Below, piece by piece: positions 52,045-61,456 of a stretch of DNA of 64,000 bases; within the stretch, counting starts at the first letter, position 1; every line of letters begins with the position of its first letter. The notes beneath the pieces are model-generated. The model worked only from the letters and a program-made list of their open reading frames with translations. It had not been told where the DNA came from and ran no database searches. Made by a program: the position numbers and the translations under genes. Origin of the DNA: Pusillimonas sp. TS35 (GTDB lineage: Bacteria; Pseudomonadota; Gammaproteobacteria; Burkholderiales; Burkholderiaceae_B). The stretch spans positions 62,001-126,000 of the forward strand of contig NZ_WWER01000008.1 in assembly GCF_009857885.1 (NCBI RefSeq). Reading direction: 5' to 3'.

Positions 52045-53832
52045 TTAGCGTTCTCGCCGGCTCGAGGCGAAGTCGAACATAGCCTCCGCGCTGGCATCCA
52101 TGGACCGCTTCAGGGCACTGTAGCGCTCAAGTACAGCCGACTTGTAAACGACACCCAGCAGCTTGGGCTGCTCGTCGCCGCTGACCACCGGCAGGCGCTC
52201 GCCGCGAAACTCAACGAAGTATTCCTGGGCCTGATCCAGCGACATATCCGCGTTCAGCGTTTTGACGTAATCGCGCCGAAGCACGTCGCCGGCAAGCTTG
52301 CTGGCCAGGTCACCCTCGCCCACCAGCAAACCCGTAAGGTCGCCCTGAGCGATCACGCCCTGGAACACGTTGTCGTCATTGACCACGTAAAGGTAGCGCA
52401 CCGGGTACTCGATGAACAAGCGCACGGCCTCGCTGAGCGGTGCCGACGTCTTGACCACCGTGTCGGCGGGGCGAACCAGATCGCGGATCAGTGTCTGCCT
52501 GAGCTTCAGGCGCAATAACTTGTCGCGCTCGCGCACGATCGTGACGTCGTACATCGCCACCTCGGCCACCGCGCGCGAGATGAAATAGGCCACTACACCG
52601 GCCAACATCAGCGGCAACACGATTTGGTAGCTGAGCGTCATCTCAAAAATCATGAGGATGGCCATTAACGGCGCGCTGGTTGCCGCGCCCAGAAAGCTGC
52701 CCATGCCAACCAAGGTATAGATGTACACCGGCAACTGCGCCTCGGGCCAGAACAGGTTCATCCCCATGCCGAACAGCGTGCCGACCGCGCCGCCAACAAA
52801 CAGCGCGGGGGTGAACACCCCACCGACTGCACCCGAACCCACCGTAAGCGCAGTGGCCAGAATCTTGCAGACCAGCACCAACGCAATGGCCTGCCAGGTG
52901 AAGGATTGATGCAGAAAACCGACCACGACGCTGTAGCCGTTGCCGGCGACCTGCGGCATGAAAACGAGGACAGCGCCCAGCAGCAGCCCGCCCAGAGCCA
53001 TGCGCAGCGGCAGAGGCAGCCCCGACCGCTTGAATACGCCCTTGACGGTATCGATGAACTTGAGGAACAGCGGCGCCCCGAGGCCAGTGACGACCCCCAG
53101 AAACACAAAGGGCAGCACCTGCGCCGCCGGAATCTGCGGGATATCAGGCATGACATAGATGGTGTGGTAGTAGCCCGATGCGCGCATGACAATATTGGAC
53201 GTGGCCGCCGCCATCATCAGCGGGCCGAAAGACTGCATCGTCATCGTGCCCAGCACGATCTCGGCCACGAACAGCGCACCGGCGATCGGCGCGCCATAGG
53301 CTGCAGCCACACCGGCCGCCGCCCCACAGGCCACCAACAGGCGCAGCCGCGCAGTACTGAAATACGTGAACCGCCCTATGCACGAGGCGCCCAGCGCCCC
53401 CAGGTGCACCATAGCACCTTCGCGGCCGATGGAGCCGCCCGACACCACAGTGATCAGCGATGACAGGGAGCGCAGCAACCCTTGCCGCACCGACAACCGC
53501 CCGTCGCCAATGGCAACAGCTTCCATATAGTCGGAATTTGAACGGGTGCCGACCCGCCCGGCCACCCAGAGCAGGCAACCCGCCACGAGGCCGCCGGCCA
53601 CCGGCAACAGCAGCCGGCCCTCCCAGCCCAGCCCGCGAACGGCCGTTACAATGGACTTACCTTGCCCGCTGTATACATACAGCAGCGCATGCATGCCCTC
53701 ATGGAAGGCAATAGTGGACAACGCCCCCAACGTACCCACGATGGCCGCCCAGCAAAGCATGGCGGGCAGGTCGGACAACCACGAGTAGCCCGCGAGCTGG
53801 CGCCGCACGTTTTGTACGCGCTTGCGTATCAT
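52045..53832 (-). CDS. ClC-family chloride channel/antiporter with CBS domains
   Basis: The 595-residue product has a ClC membrane domain of about 440 residues. Selectivity motifs are VVSGGSIGREGAMVHLGALG near residue 143 (the gating glutamate in REG), AYGAPIAGALFVAEIVLG near 200, and VGSGAVGGVFTPALFVGGAV near 355. Two CBS domains occupy the C-terminus (about residues 455-590: LIRDLVRPADTVVKTSAPLS and LRRDYVKTLNADMSLDQAQE). The CBS pair suggests nucleotide-sensitive gating. It may be a Cl-/H+ exchanger or a channel; I cannot decide. Confidence 0.93.
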   Translation of the reverse strand: MIRKRVQNVRRQLAGYSWLSDLPAMLCWAAIVGTLGALSTIAFHEGMHALLYVYSGQGKSIVTAVRGLGWEGRLLLPVAGGLVAGCLLWVAGRVGTRSNSDYMEAVAIGDGRLSVRQGLLRSLSSLITVVSGGSIGREGAMVHLGALGASCIGRFTYFSTARLRLLVACGAAAGVAAAYGAPIAGALFVAEIVLGTMTMQSFGPLMMAAATSNIVMRASGYYHTIYVMPDIPQIPAAQVLPFVFLGVVTGLGAPLFLKFIDTVKGVFKRSGLPLPLRMALGGLLLGAVLVFMPQVAGNGYSVVVGFLHQSFTWQAIALVLVCKILATALTVGSGAVGGVFTPALFVGGAVGTLFGMGMNLFWPEAQLPVYIYTLVGMGSFLGAATSAPLMAILMIFEMTLSYQIVLPLMLAGVVAYFISRAVAEVAMYDVTIVRERDKLLRLKLRQTLIRDLVRPADTVVKTSAPLSEAVRLFIEYPVRYLYVVNDDNVFQGVIAQGDLTGLLVGEGDLASKLAGDVLRRDYVKTLNADMSLDQAQEYFVEFRGERLPVVSGDEQPKLLGVVYKSAVLERYSALKRSMDASAEAMFDFASSRRER

Positions 53833-53916
53833 CAGTGTTCCCTAAGCTGTGTATCTATTTCAATCTGTTTCCACGCGCTTGCCTGAGCCTGCCGAGGCGG
53901 GGCACACTTGAACACT

Positions 53917-54618
53917 ATGGAAACCCCTCTTATAAAAGTACTGGTGGTCGATGACGACCCAGCATTGCGCCAACTGCTTGCCGATTACCTGAACCGGCAT
54001 CAGTATGACACCCTGCTTGCGCCCGACGCCAGCGATCTGCCTACGCGCATTCAGCGCTACTCGCCGGATCTGATCGTACTCGACCGCATGCTCCCCGACG
54101 GCGACGGCGCCGAGGCGTGCCGGCGCCTGCGCCAGCAAGGCGAAGACATCCCCGTTATTTTACTGACCGCGCGGGACGAAACCGTGGATCGGGTGATCGG
54201 CCTGGAGGCCGGCGCCGACGACTACCTGGGCAAACCCTTCGACCCGCGCGAACTGCTGGCCCGCATCGAAGCCGTCCTGCGCCGCAAAAAAGGGGCGTCG
54301 GCACTCAACAAAGACAAGCCCGTTGCCTTCGGCCCCTTCGTCTTCGACCCGGCAACGCGGCAGCTATACAGGGGTGAAGACGTCATCAAGCTCACCGGGG
54401 GCGAGGTCAACCTGCTCGAGGCGCTGGTCGCCAACCCCGGCAAACCACTCTCGCGCGACCGCCTGCTGGCGCTTGCGCGCGACGATGACGACGGGGAGCG
54501 CAATGATCGTGCCATCGACATCGCCATCCTGCGTCTGCGGCGCACCATCGAAGAAGACCCGAAGCAACCGCGCTGGATCCAGACGGTCTGGGGCGTAGGC
54601 TACCGGTTCTCGCCCTGA
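53917..54618 (+). CDS. OmpR-family response regulator
   Basis: The 233-residue protein has a receiver domain (VLVVDDDPALRQLLADYL at the start, phosphoacceptor Asp in LIVLDRMLPDGDGAE, the Lys in DYLGKPFDPREL) and a C-terminal winged helix (LTGGEVNLLEALVANPGKPL, IQTVWGVGYRFSP). The frame could start at a TTG at 53908; the ATG at 53917 is preferred. It is followed after three bases by its sensor kinase. By domain order and the kinase type it is OmpR/EnvZ-like, so osmotic or envelope control is plausible but unproven. Confidence 0.93.
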   Translation: METPLIKVLVVDDDPALRQLLADYLNRHQYDTLLAPDASDLPTRIQRYSPDLIVLDRMLPDGDGAEACRRLRQQGEDIPVILLTARDETVDRVIGLEAGADDYLGKPFDPRELLARIEAVLRRKKGASALNKDKPVAFGPFVFDPATRQLYRGEDVIKLTGGEVNLLEALVANPGKPLSRDRLLALARDDDDGERNDRAIDIAILRLRRTIEEDPKQPRWIQTVWGVGYRFSP

Positions 54619-54621
54619 TTC

Positions 54622-56061
54622 ATGTCCTTCCGTTCACTGTTCCGGTCTGTGGTGCGCGCGGTGCTGCCGCGCTCGCTCAATGCGCGCATGGTGCTGCTCA
54701 CGCTGGGCACCATCCTGCTGGTGCAGGCCGCCACCTTTGGCACCGCCACCTATTACCGCAAAAAGTTCACCGAAGATGTCGCGGTGGAGCTTACCGCCAC
54801 CACCATCCGTACCCTGCGCGCTTCGCTGGCCACGATCCCCGCCGAGGAGCGTGGCGACTTCGTGCGTCAGGCGTCGCAGAACGAATGGCATTTGTGGTCG
54901 CGAACGCTGCCCGCCAATGCCAATCTTGAACGCTATCGTCCTCCGCACCGGCGCCCACCGCCAACAGCCAATGACATCCGCGACAACCTGCGTGATTTTG
55001 TCGGCGCCCTGAACCGCCGCCTGAACGATGACACCCGGGTGGCCTTGTCGCGCGGGCCCACGCCCCGCCTGTATATTTCTTTGCTGCCCGACGCTGTCGC
55101 CAACGATGCCGAGCGGCCACGCGAATGGCTGGTCATCCCGCTGGACCGCATCGCCCCCCCCGTCTCAACCCCTGTGATTGTGGTGTGGCTGGCGGGTATG
55201 GGCCTGCTGCTGTTGATTTCAGCGGCGTTTTCATGGAACATCACGCGCCCGCTGACCCGTCTGGCCAACGCGGCCGACCAGTATGCGGCCGGGCGCCCGG
55301 AGCGGGTCAAACCCTCAGGCCCGCGCGAAACCCGCATACTAGGTGAGCGCTTCAACGCCATGCTGGACACACTGGAAGAAAACAACACCGTCCAGCGCAC
55401 CATGCTTGCCGGCCTCCCGCACGACCTGAAAGGCCCGCTCTCACGCATGTGGCTGCGCATCGAGATGGCCAACGACCCTACCTTCCAGGAAGGCATGCGC
55501 AAAGACCTGCAGGACATGCAGCGGATGGTGGATCAATTCATCGGTTTTGTACGCGGCACGGACCCCGGCTCATACAATTTTGCGCCACTGATGCTGAACA
55601 CGTGGATCGAAGAACAAGTATTTGCATGGGAAAGCGCCGGCAGCCCGGTCCGGCTTGCGCGCGGGGCGGTGCGCCCCCTGCGCGTCAGCGCAGACAAGGC
55701 TGCCCTGGGCCGATTGCTGGACAACCTGATCACCAACGCCCTGAATCATGGCGCACCACCCGTTGACATTGCATTGCGCGAGGATAATGGCCGCGCTGTG
55801 GTGACAGTGAGTGACCACGGCAAAGGCATCAGCGCCGAACGCCGCACCGAGGCACTGCGGCCATTCTCGCGGCTTGACGATGCGCGCACCCTAACGGGCT
55901 CAGTAGGCCTGGGGCTGGCATTGGCCCAGGCCATCGTGGGTGCCCATGGCGGCGAACTGACGTTGGGCGAAGCAGCAACCGGCGGCCTGGAAGTGCGTGT
56001 TTCGCTGCCGCTGAGCCTTGGCAAGGGGCCAGGAGCAGCAGTCAGTCGCCGTCGCGGCTAA
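54622..56061 (+). CDS. EnvZ-like sensor histidine kinase
   Basis: The 479-residue kinase has two membrane helices (about residues 21-40 and 190-210) around a periplasmic domain, and a HAMP region (ITRPLTRLANAADQYAAGRP). The H-box is LAGLPHDLKGPLSRMWLRIE near residue 265, then N-box LLDNLITNALNHGAPP and G-boxes VSDHGKGIS and GSVGLGLALAQAIVGAHGGE. It is the partner of the preceding regulator. Its 3' end overlaps the 3' end of the cydB-like gene on the other strand by 20 bases. Confidence 0.93.
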   Translation: MSFRSLFRSVVRAVLPRSLNARMVLLTLGTILLVQAATFGTATYYRKKFTEDVAVELTATTIRTLRASLATIPAEERGDFVRQASQNEWHLWSRTLPANANLERYRPPHRRPPPTANDIRDNLRDFVGALNRRLNDDTRVALSRGPTPRLYISLLPDAVANDAERPREWLVIPLDRIAPPVSTPVIVVWLAGMGLLLLISAAFSWNITRPLTRLANAADQYAAGRPERVKPSGPRETRILGERFNAMLDTLEENNTVQRTMLAGLPHDLKGPLSRMWLRIEMANDPTFQEGMRKDLQDMQRMVDQFIGFVRGTDPGSYNFAPLMLNTWIEEQVFAWESAGSPVRLARGAVRPLRVSADKAALGRLLDNLITNALNHGAPPVDIALREDNGRAVVTVSDHGKGISAERRTEALRPFSRLDDARTLTGSVGLGLALAQAIVGAHGGELTLGEAATGGLEVRVSLPLSLGKGPGAAVSRRRG

Positions 56062-57169
56062 CCGGTTCGAACGCCTCGGCCACAGGCGCAGCCGGCGCCC
56101 GGAGCATTGCGAGAGGCTTGCGCGGCCGGAAGGCGGGCATCTCAGGTGGGCGCGACAGGCCGAACATGTGCCAGTACACACGCAGATTGAAGATCAGCGC
56201 AACCGGCATCGCGATTGCCACGCAGGACAGCACCAGGCGCTGCGACTGCACCGACGCAGCGGCATCCCAGATGGTCAGGTCATCGAGTACCAGATAGGGA
56301 AAGAAACTGTAGCCCACCCCGCCCAGCATCACCAGAAACACCACCAGCGTCATAACAAAAGGCAGCGCCGTATTGCGGTAGCTGCTCAAGACCATGCGCT
56401 GCAGGCACATTTCAGTTGACACAAAGCAGACCAGCAGCACAGCACCAATGACAGGCACGGCCAGCGGAGGGGTGGCGTTGCTCCATTTCAGGAACACACC
56501 GCTGTTCGCGAAGGCCAGCACCACCATCACGCCCGCCGCCCCGGCGGCTGTCCAGCGCACCGCATGGCGCCCGCAAGCCACGGCACGAACGCGCAGCTCG
56601 CCGTCCACTCGCATGATGAGCCAGGCGGCGCCAAGCAGGCAATAAGCTGCAAGTGCGCATATGCCCAGAAACAGCGCAAACCAGAGGTAGCCGGCCTCGG
56701 TACGATAAGACACCACGATACGCGCCAGCACAAAGCCGTGAGACACGGCGGTAAGCAGCGAGCCGGCGGCAAACCCGGCCAGCCAATAGCGTTGCATGGC
56801 GGCCGGCGCCCTTAGGCGCATTTCGAACGATACTGAGCGCAGCATGACCCCCACGGCCAACATGCACAGAGGCAGATACAACTGGCCCATGACCGGCCCC
56901 CAGGCGCCGGGGAAGGCGGTAAGAAACAAGCCCAGCCCCAGCAGCAACCAGAATTCGTTGGCGTCGCGCCATGGCCCCAGGAGTGACAGCATGCGCGGAC
57001 GCAGATGCGGTGGCGCGAACAGCACCAGGCAGCCGACGCCGATATCGAAACCGTCGAGTATGGTGGCGGCAACAATGGTAATAAACAGAAGCGCCACGAA
57101 GACCAGCGGCATCCAGAAGGCTGGATCGTTGGCGCCAAAACCCAGGAAACTTGCGAGCGCATCTATCAT
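56042..57169 (-). CDS. Cytochrome bd oxidase subunit II (CydB) family protein
   Basis: The 375-residue product aligns with CydB: VAATILDGFDIGVGCLVLFA near residue 33, a W-x-D/A-N-E-FW stretch (GPWRDANEFWLLLGLGLFLT), YLPLCMLAVGVMLRSVSFEM and late LTIWDAAASVQSQRLVL. About eight membrane helices are present. In E. coli CydB stabilises CydA. The subunit I gene overlaps it by four bases upstream. The pairing is unusual because that subunit lacks haem ligands. Confidence 0.85.
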   Translation of the reverse strand: MIDALASFLGFGANDPAFWMPLVFVALLFITIVAATILDGFDIGVGCLVLFAPPHLRPRMLSLLGPWRDANEFWLLLGLGLFLTAFPGAWGPVMGQLYLPLCMLAVGVMLRSVSFEMRLRAPAAMQRYWLAGFAAGSLLTAVSHGFVLARIVVSYRTEAGYLWFALFLGICALAAYCLLGAAWLIMRVDGELRVRAVACGRHAVRWTAAGAAGVMVVLAFANSGVFLKWSNATPPLAVPVIGAVLLVCFVSTEMCLQRMVLSSYRNTALPFVMTLVVFLVMLGGVGYSFFPYLVLDDLTIWDAAASVQSQRLVLSCVAIAMPVALIFNLRVYWHMFGLSRPPEMPAFRPRKPLAMLRAPAAPVAEAFEPVSRDGD

Positions 57170-58506
57170 GCACGCCCCCTGTGACGAGCCACCGGCACGA
57201 CGCCATGGCGCGCCGTATGCCAGAGCATGCGCAGAAAGCCGGCAATAAACAGCATATAAAGTACTGCATAGGCAAACAAACCGCCGGCCACCACCCTGTG
57301 AGAGGCCGAGCCGGCGATTTCAGCGATGGTAATCGTGCCCGCCACTGCAAAGGGATACGCGCCAACCAAGGTATACGCGATGCCTGCCAGCGCCATGGCC
57401 CATGGCCCAAAAACCAGCGCCATCAAGAGCTTGCGCCATCCGGGAGACAACGCGGCGGGATCATAGCCGCCACGGCGCACTTCAAGCCAGGTGAGGCCCG
57501 CGGCAAGCGCCAGCAGCATGCCGGCCAGCAAGGCGATTCGATACAGCCAGAATGTAGCCGCCACGGGTGGCGCCATGCCGGCGAACCTATCCAGCCCCAG
57601 TAACGTGCCATGGCTGTCGCGCCCCAGCCACCGCCCGCCCGCATGCCGCCATCGCAACGTGCCGCGATTAGTGGACGAAGCGGCGTCGGGCCATCCGGCA
57701 ATGATCAGATCGGGTTGTGTGCCGCTTTGCCAATACGCCGCCGTGGCGGCGGCCTTGGCCGGCTGATAGCGCGCCATTATCAACCCGCCCCCCGCTGTGC
57801 AAACCACTTGAAGGACAATGGCCGCCAACGCCAGCCAGACGGCGCTGCGAAACGCCAGCCGTTCGCTGGGCTCGGCCGGCCTGCGCAGCGACTGCGCCGC
57901 CACGACCCCCATGACAAGAAACGCGGCCACCAGCGCCGCTGTGCCGGCAAACAGACCCGCATACCAAGGCAATGCCGGGTTGAAAATGACATTTTCCCAA
58001 TCGATGACATGATATTGCTCGCCCACGAGCACGGCGCCCTCGGGCGCATGCATCCACGACAGCAACGCCAGCAGCCAGAATGACATGAGGGCGGTACCCA
58101 CAGCCACCATAACGACCACCGCCGCATGCGCGCGCCCCGACAAGCGCCTCTCGCCAAACAGCATCGCCCCCATGAAACACGACTTGAACACGAATACCGT
58201 AGTGAGCGCCGCCGCCAGCAGCGGGCCGGCCACGTCGCCGATCTTGCTCATCAATGCCGGCCACAGGCTGCCCAGTTGCAGCAGCACCGGCAGCCCTGCG
58301 GCAAAACTGAGGACAAAGGCCAGGGCGAACACCCGCACCCAGAAACGGTAAGCGGCCATCCAGGGGCCGGCCGGCTCGGCCAGTGACCGGATGCGAAAAT
58401 AAGCCAGCAAGCCGCCCAGGCCGAGTTCCATCATGAGGAATACAGCCAGAAAAGCCAGGCTGGCATAGAACTGGATTTGTGAAAGCCAGAGGGTCGCTTG
58501 CGTCAT
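57166..58506 (-). CDS. Divergent CydA-like (bd oxidase subunit I) protein without canonical haem ligands
   Basis: The 446-residue product has CydA architecture: LWLSQIQFYASLAFLAVFLM aligns with the first CydA helix, FVFKSCFMGAMLFGERRLSG with helix 3, and VGTALMSFWLLALLSWMHAP with helix 4. By eye alignment to E. coli CydA, His19 is Leu, His186 is Ala (in NPALPWYAGLFAG), Met393 is Ala (after YRI), Glu99 is Ala, Glu107 is Lys, and the GRQPW quinol motif reads GAYPF. It keeps the fold but not the haem b558, b595 and d ligands of known oxidases. A longer N-terminal frame (to 58710) is not supported. It is divergent from glnS. Confidence 0.75.
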   Translation of the reverse strand: MTQATLWLSQIQFYASLAFLAVFLMMELGLGGLLAYFRIRSLAEPAGPWMAAYRFWVRVFALAFVLSFAAGLPVLLQLGSLWPALMSKIGDVAGPLLAAALTTVFVFKSCFMGAMLFGERRLSGRAHAAVVVMVAVGTALMSFWLLALLSWMHAPEGAVLVGEQYHVIDWENVIFNPALPWYAGLFAGTAALVAAFLVMGVVAAQSLRRPAEPSERLAFRSAVWLALAAIVLQVVCTAGGGLIMARYQPAKAAATAAYWQSGTQPDLIIAGWPDAASSTNRGTLRWRHAGGRWLGRDSHGTLLGLDRFAGMAPPVAATFWLYRIALLAGMLLALAAGLTWLEVRRGGYDPAALSPGWRKLLMALVFGPWAMALAGIAYTLVGAYPFAVAGTITIAEIAGSASHRVVAGGLFAYAVLYMLFIAGFLRMLWHTARHGVVPVARHRGRA

Positions 58507-58651
58507 GGGCCGTAGTGTAGAGCCAGACGCGGGCTTGTGGGTGCACCCGCCACGCTTGACTGCAAAATTGCATAGGGGCGCGAACAGGGGGCAAAAATTC
58601 ACGAACGTGGCAAAATGCATACTTTGCACCCGAAGTATTCTTTTCACCGGT

Positions 58652-60418
58652 ATGACATCCCCGTCCACTCCTGCTCCCGTCTCGAATTTCCTGCGCACCA
58701 TCATCGACAACGACCTCGCGCAGGGCAGCTATGCCGATAAGCGCTGGGCAGGCCGGCCTGGCCCCGCCTCCGTCCAGGCCCAGGGCCAGGCAGACCCGGC
58801 GCGCATCCGCACACGGTTCCCGCCCGAGCCCAATGGCTACCTGCATATCGGCCACGCCAAGAGCATCTGCCTGAATTTCGGCCTTGCGCGCGACTACGGC
58901 GGCGTCTGCCATCTGCGTTTCGATGACACCAATCCCGAAAAAGAAGAAGACGAATACGTGCACGCCATCATCGACATGGTGAAATGGCTGGGCTTCGACT
59001 GGCATCGGGGCGAAGAAAACAACTGCTACTTCGCCAGCGACTACTTCGGCTTCATGTATCAGTTCGCCGAGGCGCTGATTGGCGCCGGCCTAGCCTATGT
59101 CGACGAGCAAAGTGCCGACGAAATGCGCGCCACCCGCGGCACGCTCACCGAAAAAGGCAGCAACTCGCCCTGGCGCGACCGCCCGGTCGACGAATCCCTG
59201 CGCCTGCTGCGCGAGATGCGCGACGGCAAGCATCCTGACGGCGCCATGGCGCTGCGCGCCAAGATTGACATGGGCTCACCCAACATCAATATGCGCGACC
59301 CGGTGCTGTATCGCATCCGTCACACGCCGCACCATCGCACGGGCGATCAGTGGTGCATCTACCCCATGTACAGTTGGGCCCACCCGGTCGAAGACGCACT
59401 CGAAGGCATCACACACAGCATCTGCACACTCGAGTTCGAAGACCAGCGGCCTTTCTACGACTGGATCCTGAACCATCTAGCCGATCTGGGCCAACTGGCC
59501 CGCCCTCTGCCGCGCCAGTATGAGTTCGCGCGCCTGAATCTCACCTATGTGGTCACCAGCAAGCGCAAGCTGCTTCAGCTCGTGCGAGAGGGTCGCGTCA
59601 GCGGCTGGGACGACCCGCGCATGCCCACCCTCGTGGGCCTGCGCCGCCGCGGCTATACACCGTCGTCCATCCGCCTGTTCTGCGACCGCCTGGGTGTTTC
59701 CAAGGCCGATTCGCGCATCGACTACAACGAACTCGAACAGGCCCTGCGCGACGACCTTGATCCCGTCGCGCCACGCGCGGTGGCGGTGCTCGACCCCATC
59801 CGCCTGGTCATCACCAACTACCCCGAGGGGCAAACCGAAAACTGCCACGCGCCGCGCAACCCGCACGACCCAGCCGCCGGGCAGCGCGAATTCCCCTTCT
59901 CGCGCAATCTGCTGATCGAGCGAGACGATTTCCGCGAAGATCCGCCCAAAAAGTATTTCCGCCTCTTCCCGGGCAACACTGTGCGCCTCAAATATGGCTA
60001 TGTGGTGCGCTGCACGGGTTGTGTAAAAGATGATCAGGGCAATGTCGTCGAGGTTCACGCCGAATACCTGCCGGACACCAAAAGCGGCACGCCCGGCGCA
60101 GACAGCGTCAAGGTAAAGGGCAATATCACCTGGGTCAGTACGGCCCACGCTGTGCCAGCCGAAGTGCGCCTGTACGACCGCCTGTTCCTCGATCCGCGCC
60201 CCGATAGCGGCAACAAGAACTTCCTGGACGCCATCAACCCCGATTCCTGCAAGGTTATCCACGCCTGGCTGGAACCCGGCGTCGTCGCCGAGCCTGGCAA
60301 TACCTGGCAGTTCGAGCGCTTGGGCTACTTCGTAGCCGATCGCGAAGTCTCCACCGCCGCCAAACCGGTCATCAATCGCGCGGTCACGCTGCGCGATTCC
60401 TGGGTACAAAAGGCTTGA
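58652..60418 (+). CDS. glnS: Glutaminyl-tRNA synthetase
   Basis: The 588-residue class I synthetase charges tRNA-Gln. It has RTRFPPEPNGYLHIGHAKSI (HIGH motif) near residue 55, the KMSKS-like VTSKRKLLQLVREG near 302, and two C-terminal anticodon-binding beta-barrels (RLFPGNTVRLKYGYVVRCTG). The ATG at 58652 matches the usual N-terminus (SNFLRTIIDNDLAQGSYADK). A terminator follows directly. Confidence 0.96.
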   Translation: MTSPSTPAPVSNFLRTIIDNDLAQGSYADKRWAGRPGPASVQAQGQADPARIRTRFPPEPNGYLHIGHAKSICLNFGLARDYGGVCHLRFDDTNPEKEEDEYVHAIIDMVKWLGFDWHRGEENNCYFASDYFGFMYQFAEALIGAGLAYVDEQSADEMRATRGTLTEKGSNSPWRDRPVDESLRLLREMRDGKHPDGAMALRAKIDMGSPNINMRDPVLYRIRHTPHHRTGDQWCIYPMYSWAHPVEDALEGITHSICTLEFEDQRPFYDWILNHLADLGQLARPLPRQYEFARLNLTYVVTSKRKLLQLVREGRVSGWDDPRMPTLVGLRRRGYTPSSIRLFCDRLGVSKADSRIDYNELEQALRDDLDPVAPRAVAVLDPIRLVITNYPEGQTENCHAPRNPHDPAAGQREFPFSRNLLIERDDFREDPPKKYFRLFPGNTVRLKYGYVVRCTGCVKDDQGNVVEVHAEYLPDTKSGTPGADSVKVKGNITWVSTAHAVPAEVRLYDRLFLDPRPDSGNKNFLDAINPDSCKVIHAWLEPGVVAEPGNTWQFERLGYFVADREVSTAAKPVINRAVTLRDSWVQKA

Positions 60419-60425
60419 TCCAGCG

Positions 60426-60449
60426 CCGGCTCCCGCGAGCCGGTTTTTT
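60426..60449 (+). terminator. Rho-independent terminator of glnS
   Basis: CCGGCTC (60426-60432) pairs with GAGCCGG (60437-60443), followed by six T. It lies eight bases past the glnS stop and separates it from minCDE. Confidence 0.9.
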
Positions 60450-60475
60450 GTAATGTATTTTTTGTTGTCTCCAGA

Positions 60476-61297
60476 GTGACACACGCAGTGAAAGAATCCT
60501 CATCGCCCCGCAAGAACCCCACCGCGCTCGACTTCAAGAGTGCCACGCTGTATGCCGTGCGCGTGGTCCTGCACAGCGCGGACACCGCAGCGCTCATCGC
60601 GGCGCTCGATACCCGCATGAAAGACGCCGGCGCATTCTTTGAAAACGAACCGGTCGTGGTAGATGCCAGCCAGGTAGAAGGCACGATCGACTGGGCGGCC
60701 CTGCTCGCCAGCCTGAAGGGCCACCGCCTGCATCCGGTCGGCGTTGTTGCCGAAGGCGACTGCCTGCTGGCCGCGCAGGCTGCGGGCCTGCCCGCCGTCG
60801 ACCTGGCCAATCCAGTGCAGCGCCCGAAGGCCGAGCCAGCGTCTGAGGCCGACATGCCGGTGGTTGCACCGGCACAGGCCCAAGCCCAGACACAGGCGCA
60901 GGCCGAGCCTGCTGAGGCGCCAGCCGCGGCGGCAGCCCACGAGCCGGCGGCGCCCCAGTTGGCCCCCGCCGCCATGGTGATCAATCGCCCTCTGCGGTCG
61001 GGGCAGCGCATCTATGCCCGCAACACAGACCTGATCGTGATCGGTGTGGTGAGCCAAGGCGCCGAAGTCATTGCCGACGGCAACATCCACGTATACGGGC
61101 CTCTGCGCGGCAAGGCCATGGCGGGCGCCCGGGGTGACACCTCGGCACGCATTTTCACCACGCAGCTCGATCCCGAACTGCTGGCCATCGCAGGCGTATA
61201 CCGCGTGCTTGAAACCCGCATGGATAAAACCCTGCAAAATCGGCCCGCCATCATCCAGCTCGATGACGACAGGCTGCAGATCAATCCGCTCGATTGA
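60476..61297 (+). CDS. minC: Septum site-determining protein MinC
   Basis: MinC inhibits FtsZ ring assembly away from mid-cell. The 273-residue product has the N-terminal FtsZ-binding domain ([20 protein letters not shown]) and the C-terminal beta-helix ([40 protein letters not shown]-like region near residue 200). The two are joined by a long Ala/Gln/Glu/Pro linker (about residues 118-160, with [19 protein letters not shown]). The start is a GTG at 60476 or 60488; neither has a strong ribosome site. minD follows after 159 bases. Confidence 0.92.
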   Translation: MTHAVKESSSPRKNPTALDFKSATLYAVRVVLHSADTAALIAALDTRMKDAGAFFENEPVVVDASQVEGTIDWAALLASLKGHRLHPVGVVAEGDCLLAAQAAGLPAVDLANPVQRPKAEPASEADMPVVAPAQAQAQTQAQAEPAEAPAAAAAHEPAAPQLAPAAMVINRPLRSGQRIYARNTDLIVIGVVSQGAEVIADGNIHVYGPLRGKAMAGARGDTSARIFTTQLDPELLAIAGVYRVLETRMDKTLQNRPAIIQLDDDRLQINPLD

Positions 61298-61456
61298 CCC
61301 TTGCCGGCGGGTGCAGGTTGCCGGCCGGTGCAGACGTAACAGTTTCTGTATTCTTGCCAGAATTTTTTAATTTCATGCATACACCATCAACCATGCTGTG
61401 GTTATGCATTACGATTACGTGATTTTTCAGAATAACCATTAAGGATATTTATTGTC

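Noticed and set aside
57668-59005. A 445-codon minus-strand frame spanning the glnS start and the cydA-like gene
   Set aside because: It covers the divergent promoter region and reads both genes in a wrong phase or strand.
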